This document shows positions 48,734 through 57,411 of a DNA stretch of 64,000 nucleotides, piece after piece. The notes beneath the pieces were generated by a model. It saw nothing but the letters and a program-made list of their open reading frames with translations, did no database searches and was not told the DNA's origin. The first letter of the stretch is position 1; each line of letters starts with the position of its first letter. A program made the translations under genes and the position numbers. The DNA is from Flavihumibacter sp. UBA7668 (GTDB lineage: Bacteria > Bacteroidota > Bacteroidia > Chitinophagales > Chitinophagaceae), in NCBI RefSeq assembly GCF_002483205.1, contig NZ_DLHM01000007.1, positions 1-64,000 of the forward strand, written 5' to 3'.

Positions 48734-50659
48734 ATGTTGTATGTACGAATTATCTTCTTGCTGATTTCAAGTAGTATTTCTGTTTTTGGAGCTGCACAGG
48801 ATTTGGTTGTTACAAGTCCGGATGCCCATCTAACCGCAAAAGTAAAACTGCAGAATGGAGAACTCTGGTATCAGGTTTTTAAAGGAAATCAAGAAGTATT
48901 GCTTCCTTCCAGATTAGGGCTTCGGCTGCAATACCAAAATTTTCATACTGAACTAAGGTTTGTAAAACCTGGTGAAAGTTATCCAATAAGGGATTCATAT
49001 ACTATCAGGACCGGAAAAAAATTAAACCATGAATACCACGCAAACCGAAGAAGCATTTGGGTCAAGAATGCAGCAGGAAAGCAGATGGAACTAATTGTTC
49101 AGGTATCTGATGATGGCATTGCAATCAGGTATCATTTGCCTGATGCAGGTAATCAGGCAGAAGATTTGATCGAAGAATTAACGGGCTATCATTTCCCGGA
49201 AAGCAGCAGATCCTGGCTTCAACCAATGAGTGTAGCTAAAACCGGTTGGGAACAATCCAATCCTTCGTATGAAGAAGAGTATGCAATTGACAAACCAGTG
49301 GGACTTCCCTCCAAAGCTGGATGGGTATATCCGGCACTTTTCCGGTCCAATGGTACCTGGTTATTGATTTCAGAAGCGGCAGTAGACAGTTTGCATTGTG
49401 CAACCCGCCTGATCAATGATTCTGCCAGCTCCAACTATCAGACAGGCACACCTGATCCACGGGAGATATTTCCAGGAGGGAAACGCTATTCGCAGGTAAA
49501 AGGAAACTGGTATTCGCCCTGGCGGATTATTGCAATTGGCGATCTTTCGACCATAACGAGTTCAACCCTGGGAACTGATCTGGCACCAGGTTCCGTTTTG
49601 AACAAGGATTCCTGGGTGAAAGGCGGGCAGGCATCCTGGAGTTGGATCAATTCAAAAGATGACTCTATCGTTTATTCAGAGCAAAAAAACTATGTGGATT
49701 ATGCCGCCCGGATGGGATGGGAGTATTGCCTCATAGATGTAAACTGGGATACCAAAATAGGATATGATAGCATTACTCAACTGGCCACCTATGCCTCCGG
49801 GAAAAATGTTGGATTGATCCTCTGGTATAATTCTGCAGGAAGCTGGAATACCACACCCTATCATCCCCGGGATTTGATATTAAGCAGCGCTTCCCGAAGA
49901 GCTGAATTCAGCCGGATTCAGAAAATGGGAATCAAGGGCGTTAAGATTGATTTTTTTGGGGGAGATGGGCAGTCAATGATTGCCTATTATCATGCCATTT
50001 TGAAAGATGCCGCTGACTTTCAGTTACTGGTTAATTTTCATGGCGCCACTTTACCGCGGGGCTGGCAGAGAACGTATCCGCATCTTGTAACAACTGAGGC
50101 TGTTAAAGGATTTGAAATGGTAAAATTTGGACAGGCATTTGCAGATGTGCAGGCGAAGCATTGCACCGTACTACCATTTACAAGAAATGTATTTGATCCG
50201 ATGGATTTTACCCCAATGAATCTTTATAAAATACCAACCTCTGTACAACGAAAAACCAGCAGTGCATTTGAACTGGCCTTATCAGTGATTTTCTGGTCAG
50301 GCATTCAACACTATGCCGAATCTCCGGCAGGAATGGATAAAACACCTGAATATGTACAGGATTTTCTTCGCAACCTGCCTGATAGCTGGGAGGAGATGAA
50401 ATGGATTGATGGATATCCGGGAGAATATGTAGTCCTTGCCCGAAAAAGCGGAAAGAATTGGTATATAGCAGGAATCAACGGTACCGATCAAACGAAAACA
50501 ATTACGCTAAATTTAAAAGATTTAACATTTCAATCAGGACAGCTGATTAGGGATGGATTGAACGGAGATTTGTTTATAATGGAATCTGTTCCTATTAAAA
50601 AACAAGCTTTAACAATAACCATGAAGGCTCAGGGCGGATTTGTACTGGCGCTTCAATAG
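48734..50659 (+). CDS. GH97-family glycoside hydrolase
   Basis: 641 residues, signal peptide ending GAAQ. The N-terminal beta-sandwich (DLVVTSPDAHLTAKVKLQNG) and the catalytic barrel are typical GH97. The barrel has IKGVKIDFFGGDGQSMIAYY, where the Asp of the KIDF segment corresponds to the nucleophile of retaining alpha-galactosidase members, and LVTTEAVKGFE with the Glu of the acid/base. Inverting alpha-glucosidases of the SusB type lack that Asp, so alpha-galactosidase activity is favoured. Periplasmic final-step enzyme of the locus. Confidence 0.9.
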   Translation: MLYVRIIFLLISSSISVFGAAQDLVVTSPDAHLTAKVKLQNGELWYQVFKGNQEVLLPSRLGLRLQYQNFHTELRFVKPGESYPIRDSYTIRTGKKLNHEYHANRRSIWVKNAAGKQMELIVQVSDDGIAIRYHLPDAGNQAEDLIEELTGYHFPESSRSWLQPMSVAKTGWEQSNPSYEEEYAIDKPVGLPSKAGWVYPALFRSNGTWLLISEAAVDSLHCATRLINDSASSNYQTGTPDPREIFPGGKRYSQVKGNWYSPWRIIAIGDLSTITSSTLGTDLAPGSVLNKDSWVKGGQASWSWINSKDDSIVYSEQKNYVDYAARMGWEYCLIDVNWDTKIGYDSITQLATYASGKNVGLILWYNSAGSWNTTPYHPRDLILSSASRRAEFSRIQKMGIKGVKIDFFGGDGQSMIAYYHAILKDAADFQLLVNFHGATLPRGWQRTYPHLVTTEAVKGFEMVKFGQAFADVQAKHCTVLPFTRNVFDPMDFTPMNLYKIPTSVQRKTSSAFELALSVIFWSGIQHYAESPAGMDKTPEYVQDFLRNLPDSWEEMKWIDGYPGEYVVLARKSGKNWYIAGINGTDQTKTITLNLKDLTFQSGQLIRDGLNGDLFIMESVPIKKQALTITMKAQGGFVLALQ

Positions 50660-50667
50660 TATCTTTG
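50640..50667 (+). promoter_or_regulatory. Promoter TTG-N17-TATCTTTG
   Basis: TTG (50640-50642) and TATCTTTG (50660-50667) are 17 bases apart, inside the end of the GH97 gene and six bases before the ATG at 50674. Transcription would begin next to the start codon, giving a leader of only a few bases. Confidence 0.75.
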
Positions 50668-50673
50668 CAGCCT

Positions 50674-51669
50674 ATGAAGGCAATCCCCTATTCTATTCTT
50701 GAATTGGCCGTAGTAGCCAAAGATGCTACACCGGCAAAAGCATTTCAAAACAGTTTAATACTGGCACAGCACGCAGAAAAATGGGGTTATACCAGATTCT
50801 GGCTGGCTGAGCACCATAATATGGTTAGTGTGGCAAGTTCCGCAACTGTTGTATTGATCGGACATATCGCCGGAAGTACTCAAAAAATCCGTGTTGGATC
50901 AGGCGGGATTATGTTACCGAATCATTCCCCCTTTATTGTAGCGGAACAGTTTGGAACGCTTGGCACACTTTTCCCTAACCGGATTGACCTGGGGTTAGGC
51001 CGGGCTCCTGGAACAGATCAGCTTACGGCGCAGGCTATCCGGCCGGATCGGATGCAGTCTGTATACCAGTTTCCTGAAGAAATAAAACAGATTCAACAGT
51101 ATTTTTCTCCAACAAATGCAGGATCAAAGGTCCGGGTGGGGGTTGCAGAAGGCGTGGAAGTTCCTCTCTATATTCTTGGTTCCAGTACAGATAGTGCACA
51201 TCTTGCCGCAGCAAAAGGATTGCCGTATGCCTTTGCAAGCCATTTTGCCAGCACCCATTTGCTGGAGGCGCTTTCCATTTATCACCAGCGATTTCAGCCA
51301 TCAGCACAACTTGAAAAACCCTATACAATAGCCTGTGTAAATGTAATTGCAGCAGATACAGATGAAGAAGCAGAGCGTTTATCAACTTCTTATTTGAAAA
51401 TGGTGCTGGGAGTGATGACCGGACAAATCGACTATCTCCAGCCACCGACTGAAATGACGGATGAATTGATGGCTTTGCGGGAACATCCTGCCATGCAGTC
51501 TTTTTTGAAATACAGTTTTATAGGCAGCAGAGAAACGGTAAAACAAAAAATCAGTGAGTTTATTGAAACAACGAGAGTTTCGGAATTAATGATAACAACC
51601 AACCTGTTCCGGCTGGAAGATCGCCTGAGGTCCTATGAAATTACGGCCAACCTTATGAAAGAAGAATAA
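50674..51669 (+). CDS. Luciferase-like flavin-dependent monooxygenase (LLM class)
   Basis: 331 residues of the bacterial luciferase-like fold. Typical segments are YSILELAVVAKDATPAKAF, TRFWLAEHHNMVSVASSAT, KIRVGSGGIMLPNHSPFIV, AEQFGTLGTLFPNRIDLGLG RAPG-type and VPLYILGSSTDSAHLAAAKG. These proteins use reduced FMN supplied by a separate reductase. The substrate is unknown. A TTG three codons earlier lies inside the -7 box and is not the start. Not part of the glycan operon, since it has its own promoter. Confidence 0.9.
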   Translation: MKAIPYSILELAVVAKDATPAKAFQNSLILAQHAEKWGYTRFWLAEHHNMVSVASSATVVLIGHIAGSTQKIRVGSGGIMLPNHSPFIVAEQFGTLGTLFPNRIDLGLGRAPGTDQLTAQAIRPDRMQSVYQFPEEIKQIQQYFSPTNAGSKVRVGVAEGVEVPLYILGSSTDSAHLAAAKGLPYAFASHFASTHLLEALSIYHQRFQPSAQLEKPYTIACVNVIAADTDEEAERLSTSYLKMVLGVMTGQIDYLQPPTEMTDELMALREHPAMQSFLKYSFIGSRETVKQKISEFIETTRVSELMITTNLFRLEDRLRSYEITANLMKEE

Positions 51670-51691
51670 GTCATCTAGCAAGACTATTCCC

Positions 51692-51699
51692 TACTTTTG
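51692..51699 (+). promoter_or_regulatory. -7 element TACTTTTG
   Basis: Full TAnnTTTG match eight bases before the ATG at 51708. The -33 TTG is not evident. As with the preceding gene, the transcript would have a leader of only a few bases. Confidence 0.6.
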
Positions 51700-51707
51700 C
51701 AGTCCAT

Positions 51708-52613
51708 ATGGCAATCCCCAACCAAATTTCTGCATTTATTATGGCCTTGTTGGCTGCTGTCTTTTGGGGTATTTCCGGAACCTGTGCACAATATCTTTTC
51801 GAAGAAAAAGGATTGGAGCCTGCCTGGCTGGTCAGCTGGCGCTTATTAATTGCCGGAAGCATACTGATTTTATATGCGCTGCTCCAAAAAGACAGCGATG
51901 CCATTCGAATATGGAAAAATCCAAAAGACTTTACTGCACTATTGCTCTTCAGCATTTTAGGAATGGTAGCAGTTCAATTTACTTATTTCTACAGCATTAA
52001 TTTATCCAATGCAGCAACTGCAACAGTATTACAATACATCGGCCCGTTATTTGTTGTGGCCTTTTATGCCATTAAGAACCGACGCTGGCCGGTATTGGTG
52101 GAATATGCATCGCTGGTTCTTGCATTAGGAGGTACTTTTCTATTGGTTACGCATGGAAGTTTTGAAAAATTGGTAATTTCCGAAGCGGCCCTGTTCTGGG
52201 GATTGTTATCCGCTTTTACGCTGGCATTTTATACGATCCAACCGGTACAATTATTACGAAAATATTCAGCAGCAACCGTTACTGGCTGGGGAATGTTTAT
52301 AGGGGGAATAGTTATTTCATTCTTTACCAACCCCTGGCATATTCAGGGTACTTGGGATTTGGGTACCTGGCTGGCATTTGGATACATTATTGTTTTTGGA
52401 AGCCTGATTGCTTTTTACATTTTCCTTCGATCTGTAACAATAATTGGTGCACCCACTGCAAGTCTTTTATGCTGTGTGGAACCACTTGCAGCAGCTGGCG
52501 TTGCCGTACTTTGGCTGGATGTTCCTTTTGGCGGAATTGACTGGATTGGAACTTTTTGTATTCTTATTACGATTGTGCTGTTAACGCTTGGAACAAAAAA
52601 GAAAGCTTTCTGA
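51708..52613 (+). CDS. EamA-family (DMT) exporter
   Basis: 301 residues and about ten transmembrane helices in two EamA repeats. First repeat: AFIMALLAAVFWGISGTCAQ, FSILGMVAVQFTYFYSINLS. Second repeat: LFWGLLSAFTLAFYTIQPVQ, FGSLIAFYIFLRSVTIIGAP and CVEPLAAAGVAVLWLDVPF. It resembles metabolite or amino-acid exporters of the drug/metabolite transporter superfamily. The substrate cannot be deduced. Confidence 0.92.
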   Translation: MAIPNQISAFIMALLAAVFWGISGTCAQYLFEEKGLEPAWLVSWRLLIAGSILILYALLQKDSDAIRIWKNPKDFTALLLFSILGMVAVQFTYFYSINLSNAATATVLQYIGPLFVVAFYAIKNRRWPVLVEYASLVLALGGTFLLVTHGSFEKLVISEAALFWGLLSAFTLAFYTIQPVQLLRKYSAATVTGWGMFIGGIVISFFTNPWHIQGTWDLGTWLAFGYIIVFGSLIAFYIFLRSVTIIGAPTASLLCCVEPLAAAGVAVLWLDVPFGGIDWIGTFCILITIVLLTLGTKKKAF

Positions 52614-52618
52614 TTAAC

Positions 52619-52783
52619 ATTAATCAGAGAGTTGAAGCCTACAGAAGTCAGGGTGCCAAAAACACTTCATACGCATCCAATATCCGGAAATTTTACTTTA
52701 TGGCCTCTTCTGACAAATTTGTTGCTGATAAAAGAGAATTCCTGCACATAAAGCGATGTGCTCAGGTGATTTTGGGTTATTAA
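52619..52783 (+). pseudogene. Possible coding remnant after the exporter
   Basis: About 54 codons without a start codon that read like protein sequence: NINQRVEAYRSQGAKNTSYA, SNIRKFYFMASSDKFVADKR and EFLHIKRCAQVILGY, ending at a TAA. It overlaps no known domain. It may be the tail of a lost gene or chance. Confidence 0.25.
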
Positions 52784-52879
52784 GCTATTTTGAATTTCAT
52801 AAAGACTAAAAAGTGGTAACCTATGATGATGTAGTAAATGAACGATCTTATTTTTATGGACTTTGATTGTGCTTCCTGA

Positions 52880-53707
52880 TTATTCCGAAAATCGGATAAA
52901 TGCATTATTAACAGCCTGATGAAGAATAGTTGCGTGGTTTTCAGTGGGTAAATAATCGAAAACGGTTTTGATAGCTGAGTTAGGGATCAGTTTTATTTTT
53001 TCATACAGCAAATTGGCATCCACTTCCATTACACGTGGATTTTTACCGGGAGTTAGCCCCTCTTTCCCAACTGCAATATAGATGCTTATTGTGTCTTTTA
53101 CTGCTTCTTCAAGTAAATTGGAAGGGATTGTCAAATGCTCCGCATTATTCCACCACAAACTCGGACTTACAATTATATACTTATTAAAAAGGGAGGGGCG
53201 TTTCAGAAGTATCTCCGTTGCAAACAGGCCGCCAAAAGACTGACCGATGATTGTTTTGGATTTACTGGTTTTAAATTTTTTCTGAATGAACGGCTGTAAT
53301 TCTTTCTCAATAAAATCCATAAATCGTCCGGATTGTCCTGCAGTTGGAAAAGATGTTCGTTGTTCTTCCAGTATTGAAGGATTTGTAAAATCTCTTCTGC
53401 GATCTACGGATGCAATACCAACAACAATTGATTTCGGAACCCGGTTAACCCATTCAAAAGAATTAAATTGCACCAATCCGGCTATATGGATAAAATCTTC
53501 ATCGGCCGAGCCATCCAACAAATAAATAACGGGATAACTGGTTGTGTCATTTGAGTTATATCCCTCCGGCAAATAAATATTGAGTATCCTTTTTTCTGAG
53601 AGTATAGTGGAATTCAGTTCTTCAATAACTCCCAGCACAAAAGGCTTGGGCTGGGAAAAACCTGCAAATGGGAATAGAAAAAACAATAGATACAAAGCGC
53701 ATTTCAT
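52880..53707 (-). CDS. Exported esterase of the enterochelin-esterase-like family
   Basis: 275 residues, signal peptide ending AGFSQ. Esterase-D-like alpha/beta hydrolase: LNIYLPEGYNSNDTTSYPVI, YLLDGSADEDFIHIAG, the nucleophile in IIGQSFGGLFATEILLK (GxSxGG), acid in YIAVGKEGLTPG-region and His in ENHATILHQAVNNAF. Such enzymes hydrolyse siderophore or feruloyl-type esters, and the substrate here is open. No promoter box is clear upstream. Confidence 0.85.
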   Translation of the reverse strand: MKCALYLLFFLFPFAGFSQPKPFVLGVIEELNSTILSEKRILNIYLPEGYNSNDTTSYPVIYLLDGSADEDFIHIAGLVQFNSFEWVNRVPKSIVVGIASVDRRRDFTNPSILEEQRTSFPTAGQSGRFMDFIEKELQPFIQKKFKTSKSKTIIGQSFGGLFATEILLKRPSLFNKYIIVSPSLWWNNAEHLTIPSNLLEEAVKDTISIYIAVGKEGLTPGKNPRVMEVDANLLYEKIKLIPNSAIKTVFDYLPTENHATILHQAVNNAFIRFSE

Positions 53708-53745
53708 ATTTCAAATCTCTTTCTTTTATTTAAAAAGTAAGCGAT

Positions 53746-54435
53746 TTAATTAATTGTTTGCTCTATTAATATTCCATTTAAGATGTGCCAGACCATATAA
53801 TGACCCAATCGTAAAAACAGCGAAGCAGAAAATCCGGCTTTTCTATAATACCAGACCTGAATAAAATTCATGGCAAATCCGGATAAAACAGCATAGATAA
53901 TAAACCATAATGGTCCACCTGGCAATTGCTCAATAGGTTCCCGAATGGAACTAAGAATGGCGATAATCCAAAAAGCAGGAAGCCAGTATTTCCCTTCTTT
54001 TATTTTAGCAAAAATCAACAGCACGAGGGTTACCGGAATTAACCGATAAAATAGTTCTATTTCAAATGCACCCGAACTATATAAAAAGATTGAATAGGGA
54101 AATGGTTGTGTGTAAGGGGGTAAACTGGTATGAGGCTGGTCTCTTAATACATATTCTATCAGTATCAAATCAGCCAGTCCGAATACAATTCCAATCAAAA
54201 CAGGCTGTAGGATTCTTATTGAGATTGGAATTTTTGCATCCCAAAGCTCCGGCAAACGGGCGGGTTTTTGGAAAAAAAGAAAGGGTATCCCAATAGTGAT
54301 CAGCGCTATATTCGACCATGGCCATAATCTCAGGTCGGGATATGTTTCAATTAATTGACTCCCATAAATGATTCCAATAACCGCAAGGGCAATAAAGAAA
54401 AGATAAAATAAAACAGACGATCGGTATTGCAGCAT
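53746..54435 (-). CDS. CPBP-like integral membrane protein
   Basis: 229 residues with six to seven helices (FYLFFIALAVIGIIYGSQLI, ILQPVLIGIVFGLADLILIE, IYAVLSGFAMNFIQVWYYRK). CPBP-family intramembrane proteases carry an EExxxR motif and a later FxxxH and HxxxN. Here the counterparts are FEIELFYRLIP (Glu-Ile-Glu then Arg) and LGHYMVWHILNG, so the match is weak in the first motif. A protease or a degenerate relative is possible. Confidence 0.6.
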   Translation of the reverse strand: MLQYRSSVLFYLFFIALAVIGIIYGSQLIETYPDLRLWPWSNIALITIGIPFLFFQKPARLPELWDAKIPISIRILQPVLIGIVFGLADLILIEYVLRDQPHTSLPPYTQPFPYSIFLYSSGAFEIELFYRLIPVTLVLLIFAKIKEGKYWLPAFWIIAILSSIREPIEQLPGGPLWFIIYAVLSGFAMNFIQVWYYRKAGFSASLFLRLGHYMVWHILNGILIEQTIN

Positions 54436-54486
54436 AATGGTGAAACTACAATCCTGCCAGAATCAGCAAGAACCGCTCATATAATT

Positions 54487-56301
54487 CTATCGGAATTCGT
54501 ATCCAAATCCCATTAACTGGGTCAAGAGAGAGTTGGGTGCATCTGTTGCAGTACACCGACCTTCCAGTTTGGGTGCGATTGGGGAATTCACTGACAGGTA
54601 TTCCTGAATAACACTGTGAAGGGTGGCCCCCAATCGCTTGGGCTCCTTCACTCCTTCTACCCTGCAAATCGTAGTATCCGGATCACCTTCCCGTTCGCAG
54701 GCTACAAAGCTGTAAGTTTTGAATTTATCGAGTGGCTTTCCGCCTACTTTAATCCAGTTCACCCGCTGACCCAAATCTTTTGCAATGGTAAAATTGACCT
54801 GCATACCCTGAAAGCGAACCACCCATCCCCCAAATCGTTTAGCGGGGTCTTTTGCGAATGCATTCTGCAATTCTTTTTCCATCCAGTTCCACAGTTGTTC
54901 TCCTGTGATCGTTCCCCGCTTTGCTTCACTGTCTACGGGTAGCATATTCCATAAATAATCCATGGTGATATCTGCTTTCCCGGTTTTGGGATCCGGAACC
55001 AGTGGCGGACAAAAACGGAAGCCATTACTCAGGGCAATATCCGGTTTAAATTTCCACATGATGGCGTCTGTGATAAAATTATCCATGGGAGTTTCAATCA
55101 CATAATAGCGAACCAGCGGTGTTTTTGTTTGGCCGATTACGCGATGCAGGATTTTTTTGTAGGGTTCCCGGGCGGCTTCAATCAGGTTTTTCATTTCCGG
55201 ATCTTCCGGATATTTTTCCGGATCCACATCCAATAATTGATAGGATTGATCTTTTATAATTCCATCTTCCATAACGATATCAAGGCGGGCCAGAAAGGAA
55301 CCAAATGCACCAGGTTCAGTCACCTTTGAATGCACCCCCTGAATTGGTTGTCGAACACGTTCATGCGTATCTGCTCCCAAAATATAATCAGCCCCTTTTA
55401 CATGCTGCAAATTGGACAATCCGATTTGTTGTGCCAATCCCATATGCGTAAGGAGAAATACCATATCGCATTGTTCATACTGCTTAAGGAGTCGGATGTA
55501 TTTAGCAACATTTTTTTCAGGTGGTGTAAAAGTGATACCATCACTATAAGCTGGCGATTGCCTTTTGGGAGTAAGCGGATCATTATAACCGATGAATCCG
55601 ATTTTTAATCCTCCTATATGTTTTACAAAATAGGGAGGAAAGATCAGGTCGCCATTTAATTCATCTGCAGTATTATGAAACATGTTGGCGCATACTTTTA
55701 CTCCATCATAGGCGAACATGTCTTTCATCATCATTTCTTTTCCATACACCACTTCCCAGTTTCCCGGCAACATGATATCGTAACCAATATTATTCATCAG
55801 GGGAACGATGGCTCTTCCCCCAGTAAGGGCTGCAACTCCACTACCCTGAAAACAATCACCTCCGTCAATAACCAGGGTATTCGAGGGATTTTCTTTTCTG
55901 AGCTGGTTGATCATGGTTTTGAGGGTTGCCATTCCGCCTCTTTTTTTATAGACCACCTTTCCATTTTCAATGAAAAACTCATCGTGCACCAGCAACTGGG
56001 CATGGATATCTGCTGTGTGTAAAATAGTAAAGCGATTAGCCTTACCAGTTCGTATAGCTTTGTTACGCTCGATTTCCTTCAATCGAGACAGTCCTTCATC
56101 CGGATTGAGTGCAGATGCTGCCATTGGCGATGCCAGCAAACCACCGCCAATTCCAAGTCCGAGTCCGAGTCGGCCTGCATTGCGTAAAAAATCACGCCGA
56201 CTGTTTTCGCTGATTTTCAGGTGAAGTTCTTTTTCTGCCTGTTGAAGCTGCTCCTGATAACAGGTGCTGCAACTGCAATTAATATGAGTGGGTGTTGGCA
56301 T
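54487..56301 (-). CDS. soxB: SoxB-like Tat-exported metallohydrolase
   Basis: 604 residues. An N-terminal Tat signal with SRRDFLRNAGRLGLGLGIGG follows a Cys-rich leader. Metallophosphatase core: FTILHTADIHAQLL (metal ligands), VIDGGDCFQGSGVAALTGGR, LPGNWEVVYG (the GNWE equivalent of the SoxB GHWE segment), VFLLTHMGLAQQ and ILGADTHERVRQ. The C-terminal 5'-nucleotidase-type domain is present. The SoxB-like GNWEVVYG and DGGDCFQGSG motifs favour a thiosulfohydrolase (releasing sulfate from a carrier-bound sulfonate) over a nucleotidase. It follows the TsdA-like gene, but no SoxYZ or SoxA carrier is present in the window. Confidence 0.75.
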   Translation of the reverse strand: MPTPTHINCSCSTCYQEQLQQAEKELHLKISENSRRDFLRNAGRLGLGLGIGGGLLASPMAASALNPDEGLSRLKEIERNKAIRTGKANRFTILHTADIHAQLLVHDEFFIENGKVVYKKRGGMATLKTMINQLRKENPSNTLVIDGGDCFQGSGVAALTGGRAIVPLMNNIGYDIMLPGNWEVVYGKEMMMKDMFAYDGVKVCANMFHNTADELNGDLIFPPYFVKHIGGLKIGFIGYNDPLTPKRQSPAYSDGITFTPPEKNVAKYIRLLKQYEQCDMVFLLTHMGLAQQIGLSNLQHVKGADYILGADTHERVRQPIQGVHSKVTEPGAFGSFLARLDIVMEDGIIKDQSYQLLDVDPEKYPEDPEMKNLIEAAREPYKKILHRVIGQTKTPLVRYYVIETPMDNFITDAIMWKFKPDIALSNGFRFCPPLVPDPKTGKADITMDYLWNMLPVDSEAKRGTITGEQLWNWMEKELQNAFAKDPAKRFGGWVVRFQGMQVNFTIAKDLGQRVNWIKVGGKPLDKFKTYSFVACEREGDPDTTICRVEGVKEPKRLGATLHSVIQEYLSVNSPIAPKLEGRCTATDAPNSLLTQLMGFGYEFR

Positions 56302-56320
56302 GGCAATCGTTTACCGGAGT

Positions 56321-57310
56321 TTATTTTTTATTACTTACCGCCGCTTTTCTTGCGGCTATAATTGGTTCAAATGGCCCGTATTTATGCTGCATTTCGGAGA
56401 AGCCATCAGCAAACGGACCAAAAGGATGATCAATTGGTTTTTTGGAAATATCCGGCCAGTCATTGCGAATATCTTTAACCGGTCTTGGTTGTGAATTTAC
56501 GAATGCAGCCAGATCCCAGGCGTCTTCATCGCTCAGAGCGGGAAATTTGTGGGATGTCTGATTAAAGGGCATGTTGTCTTTGATATAGCCTGCAAATCTC
56601 GAAAGACGATAAAGTCCGGCTCCGGTATTATAACTATTTGCTCCCCATAGCGGCGGGTAAGCATACTCGTTCCCTTCAAGGGAAAGGAGTCCTTCACCGT
56701 TGGAACCATGGCAGGACTGGCAACTGGCTTTGTACAGAATATTACCTCGGACAGGATCCGCTGCGCGATTCAGATAACTAAGTTCGCTAATTCCGGCTCC
56801 ATCCGGCTTAGTTCCTTTTTTGACATCTTGCCCTACCCACTTAATATACGCAACAATGGCTTTCATTTCTTTTCCTGAGGTATCAATTGCGGTACCATTC
56901 AGACTTCTTTCAAAACAATCGTTTACTCTTTTGGGAATAGTTTCCAGACTGCCGCTGCGATCTCTGAATTTGGGATAGGTAGATCCCACTGAGGCGTAAT
57001 TATTCCCCCAGATGCGGGTTCCGGCATCGAGGTGGCAATTCTGGCAATTCATGCCGTTGCTGAATTTTGCGACAGTTCCTTGTGGTCCGAAGTATTTTGA
57101 CGTATGTGTAATTAACTCTTCGCCATAGATAACCTGTTCTCTTGCTTCGCCTTCCAGCACATAGTCGAGGTATAAACTGGGAGGCTGCCAGCCTGGTTTT
57201 TCGACCAGGCGGACAGGCTGTTCTTTCTCACGCAACCATGACACTCCCAGTTGATATGCAACAACAACTACTACAATTGTGAATAATATGGCAGGGAAGA
57301 TATGTTTCAT
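56321..57310 (-). CDS. tsdA: TsdA-like thiosulfate dehydrogenase, dihaem cytochrome c
   Basis: 329 residues with an N-terminal signal/anchor (FPAILFTIVVVVVAYQLGVSW). Two haem c sites are at CQNCH (89-93) and CQSCH (197-201). The first domain has the pattern of SoxA/TsdA proteins (NCHLDAGTRIWGNNYASVGS, then YPKFRDRSGSLETIPKRVND and CFERSLNGTAIDTSGKEM). The second is a standard cytochrome c domain. TsdA oxidises two thiosulfates to tetrathionate in the periplasm. The gene lies 19 bases before soxB, and a TauE/SafE exporter gene is upstream, so the group points to thiosulfate metabolism. Confidence 0.85.
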   Translation of the reverse strand: MKHIFPAILFTIVVVVVAYQLGVSWLREKEQPVRLVEKPGWQPPSLYLDYVLEGEAREQVIYGEELITHTSKYFGPQGTVAKFSNGMNCQNCHLDAGTRIWGNNYASVGSTYPKFRDRSGSLETIPKRVNDCFERSLNGTAIDTSGKEMKAIVAYIKWVGQDVKKGTKPDGAGISELSYLNRAADPVRGNILYKASCQSCHGSNGEGLLSLEGNEYAYPPLWGANSYNTGAGLYRLSRFAGYIKDNMPFNQTSHKFPALSDEDAWDLAAFVNSQPRPVKDIRNDWPDISKKPIDHPFGPFADGFSEMQHKYGPFEPIIAARKAAVSNKK

Positions 57311-57409
57311 GTGTCAGACAGGTGTTAGAACGTTGTTAGAGAGTTATCAGATACGTGTTAGAACACTCTGAGACAGGTGTCTGATACCTATCTCACTGGT
57401 GTCTGACGT
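57311..57409. repeat. Nine tandem 11-base units
   Basis: The 99 bases between the tsdA start and the upstream gene are nine units of exactly 11 bases, starting GTGTCAGACAG, GTGTTAGAACG, TTGTTAGAGAG, TTATCAGATAC, GTGTTAGAACA, CTCTGAGACAG, GTGTCTGATAC, CTATCTCACTG and GTGTCTGACGT. The consensus is about GTGTYAGAnaG. The period equals one helical turn, so all copies face the same side of DNA. The array fills the gap completely. Confidence 0.88.
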
Positions 57410-57411
57410 CT

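Noticed and set aside
52619..52783. Full gene after the EamA exporter
   Set aside because: The coding-like stretch has no start codon and no recognised domain, so it is listed only as a possible remnant.
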